DNA of 64,000 nucleotides from Candidatus Bathyarchaeota archaeon (GTDB taxonomy: Archaea > Thermoproteota > Bathyarchaeia > Bathyarchaeales > Bathycorpusculaceae): NCBI GenBank assembly GCA_026014735.1, contig JAOZHT010000001.1, positions 1,054,001-1,118,000 on the forward strand, given 5' to 3'. The notes below the pieces were generated by a model that made no database searches, was not told the origin of the DNA, and saw only the letters and a list, made by a program, of their open reading frames with translations. Positions 62,776 to 64,000 of this stretch are shown here, piece after piece (the stretch's first letter is position 1; the number at the start of each line of letters is the position of its first letter). The position numbers and the translations under genes are program-made.

Positions 62776-62852
62776 ATGCATATTGCAGTCTTTGCACAGT
62801 CACATAGGTTAATTAGCGAAGGGAAGTTTCGCCAATAAGTAGGTGACTTGTT

Positions 62853-63401
62853 TTGTCTGAGGATAAAAAGAAAATGTACTACTACGGCGGAAAAGAGAAG
62901 CCCGCCGGCGAAGTCAAGAAGAACCATGAAGTTACCCCCTACGTTGTGGGTGACATTCAAAGCGATTTAGACAGGCTGATGAACAGGTTCCAGAGGGACT
63001 TCGAAGACTTCTGGGATACCTCCTCAAGGTTTGGCCGAGAAATGACACAGAAAGCACGCGCCTCCGTGGTACCCTTCACAGGGATGCCCTCGGTGGATCT
63101 GGAAGATGAAGGAAAAGATTTCCGTTTAACCGTAGATTTGCCCGGCTTCAAAAAAGAGGACGTGCAGGTGGAAGTCGCCGACGACGTCGTAACCATAAAC
63201 GCAAAGCACACCCAACTGGAGAACGAGCAGAAAAAGAATTACGTGCGCCATGAACGTTCAGCGCAGACTTTTTACCGCAGAATCCAGCTGCCGGAAGCCG
63301 TCCGCTCCGATGACTCCAACGCCAAACTAAACGATGGCATACTCGAAATCACCCTGCCCAAAAAGGCGCCTAAAGAAACCAAAAAACTCTCGATAACCTA
63401 A
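62853..63401 (+). CDS. Hsp20 small heat shock protein
   Basis: 182 residues. The alpha-crystallin domain lies at about 78-175 (PSVDLEDEGKDFRLTVDLPGFKKEDVQVEV ... RIQLPEAV ... LNDGILEITLPKK). The long N-terminal part (about 75 residues) is charged and variable, as usual. It holds unfolding proteins in large oligomers. The start is TTG with AGGTGA upstream. Confidence 0.93.
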   Translation: MSEDKKKMYYYGGKEKPAGEVKKNHEVTPYVVGDIQSDLDRLMNRFQRDFEDFWDTSSRFGREMTQKARASVVPFTGMPSVDLEDEGKDFRLTVDLPGFKKEDVQVEVADDVVTINAKHTQLENEQKKNYVRHERSAQTFYRRIQLPEAVRSDDSNAKLNDGILEITLPKKAPKETKKLSIT

Positions 63402-63492
63402 GTCTTCTGTTTATTCCAGAAGCCCTTGTTATCTCCATTGGCTTAGGTACCCTACCCATATGAAGAGAAAACAAAAGAAAAAGGCTGAAGGC

Positions 63493-64000
63493 CTATTCTG
63501 CCTCCGCCGACGAATCCACGATCTTCTTGATTTCCTTATTCAGCGAATCAGGCAACCCAAGGATACCCACGTCCATGAAGCCCCGGATAATCAGTGAAAC
63601 CGCCTGTTCACGGCTCAGCCGCCGCGTCATCAGATAGGTGATTTCTTTCTCACTGATTTTGCCCACCGCTGCCTCATGGGTGATCTCCACGCCCTTCTTG
63701 GTTGCGATGAGCTCGGGGATGGATTGCATGAAGGATTCGTTATCCATAACTAAGCCCTTGCATTCCAGGTGTCCCTTGCAGTCGGGGGTGTGTCCCTCTA
63801 TCATGCCGCGGATAATCATCTTGGAGCCCTCGCGGGTGATGGCGCGGCTCACCATCTCTGCTTTGCTGTCTCTGCCTGTTAGTACGGCTTTGGAGCCAAT
63901 GTCAAGGAGGCTGTTTTTGTGGCCATAGAGGATGCTGTTAAAGCTGACGCGGCTGTTTTCGCCCTTGCAGTAGGCAACCGGGTACATCTGGGTATCGCGG
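63493..64000 (-). CDS. SufB/SufD family protein, C-terminal part (partial)
   Basis: About 169 residues reach the window edge without a start. GHTPDCKGHLECKGLVMD, PELIATKKGVEITHEAAVGKISEKEITYLMTRRLSREQA and IIRGFM are typical of the SufB/SufD beta-helix end. They are scaffold proteins for Fe-S cluster assembly with SufC. The conserved Cys in HLECKG is present. The beginning of the gene lies beyond 64000. Confidence 0.9.
   Translation of the reverse strand, partial: RDTQMYPVAYCKGENSRVSFNSILYGHKNSLLDIGSKAVLTGRDSKAEMVSRAITREGSKMIIRGMIEGHTPDCKGHLECKGLVMDNESFMQSIPELIATKKGVEITHEAAVGKISEKEITYLMTRRLSREQAVSLIIRGFMDVGILGLPDSLNKEIKKIVDSSAEAE

Noticed and set aside
1-64000. CRISPR array, insertion sequences, tRNA genes or prophage genes
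   Set aside because: I looked for regular repeats, transposase motifs, T-loop sequences and phage proteins and saw none. A tRNA search program would settle the tRNA question.

Overview
The window comes from an archaeon, most likely of the TACK group and plausibly a Bathyarchaeia member; this is inferred, not proven. The support is archaeal EF-2, archaeal LeuRS, TrpRS, a DUF1512 protein, an archaeoflavoprotein, an AF1577-type radical SAM enzyme, many TTG/GTG starts, and TATA boxes about 25 nt upstream of starts, which imply leaderless mRNAs. Bacterial-type genes are mixed in: LysR, a CheB-CheR fusion, MgtA, gpmI and a glutaminyl cyclase.

Layout. 0-9 kb: end of proC, a HAD phosphatase, a P-type cation ATPase, EF-2, an ATP-cone-like protein, and an iron-sulfur flavoprotein/AfpA pair. 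9-18 kb: a histidine kinase and a CheB-CheR-PAS protein beside two small related proteins, then TrpRS, then a two-gene module of coiled-coil protein plus trypsin-like protease. 18-28 kb: CBS protein, flavin reductase, acetyltransferase, surface protein, malic enzyme, MFS transporter, RGG-tailed OB-fold protein, glutaminyl cyclase, Met aminopeptidase, DUF1512. 28-33 kb: a lone 5S rRNA gene (minus strand) and a selenium/sulfur gene group (selD, double-cubane protein, tusA, dsrE-like) divergent from a LysR regulator. 33-38 kb: a secreted metallophosphoesterase and three paralogous surface proteins sharing one promoter motif. 38-48 kb: Rieske protein, gpmI, HprK-like kinase, M48 protease, response regulator, a candidate structured RNA, small proteins, radical SAM enzyme, MFS transporter, a possible micropeptide gene, polyprenyl synthase. 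48-64 kb: LeuRS, a collagen-like surface protein, M16 protease, zinc ribbons, a regulated ABC exporter, an MgtA-like ATPase with an extra C-terminal domain, a redox group (monothiol thioredoxin, CDGSH, cytochrome b5-like), an SDR, Hsp20 and the end of SufB/SufD.

Most interesting: (1) a 63-64 bp element present three times, each just after a stop codon on the sense strand; (2) the selD/double-cubane/tusA/dsrE/LysR neighbourhood; (3) the coupled coiled-coil and protease genes; (4) a promoter motif shared by four neighbouring surface-protein genes; (5) a strongly structured, T-run-terminated intergenic RNA candidate at 43.2 kb; (6) a 17-codon gene behind a promoter flanked by direct repeats. No tRNA, 16S/23S rRNA, CRISPR array, insertion sequence or origin was recognised.
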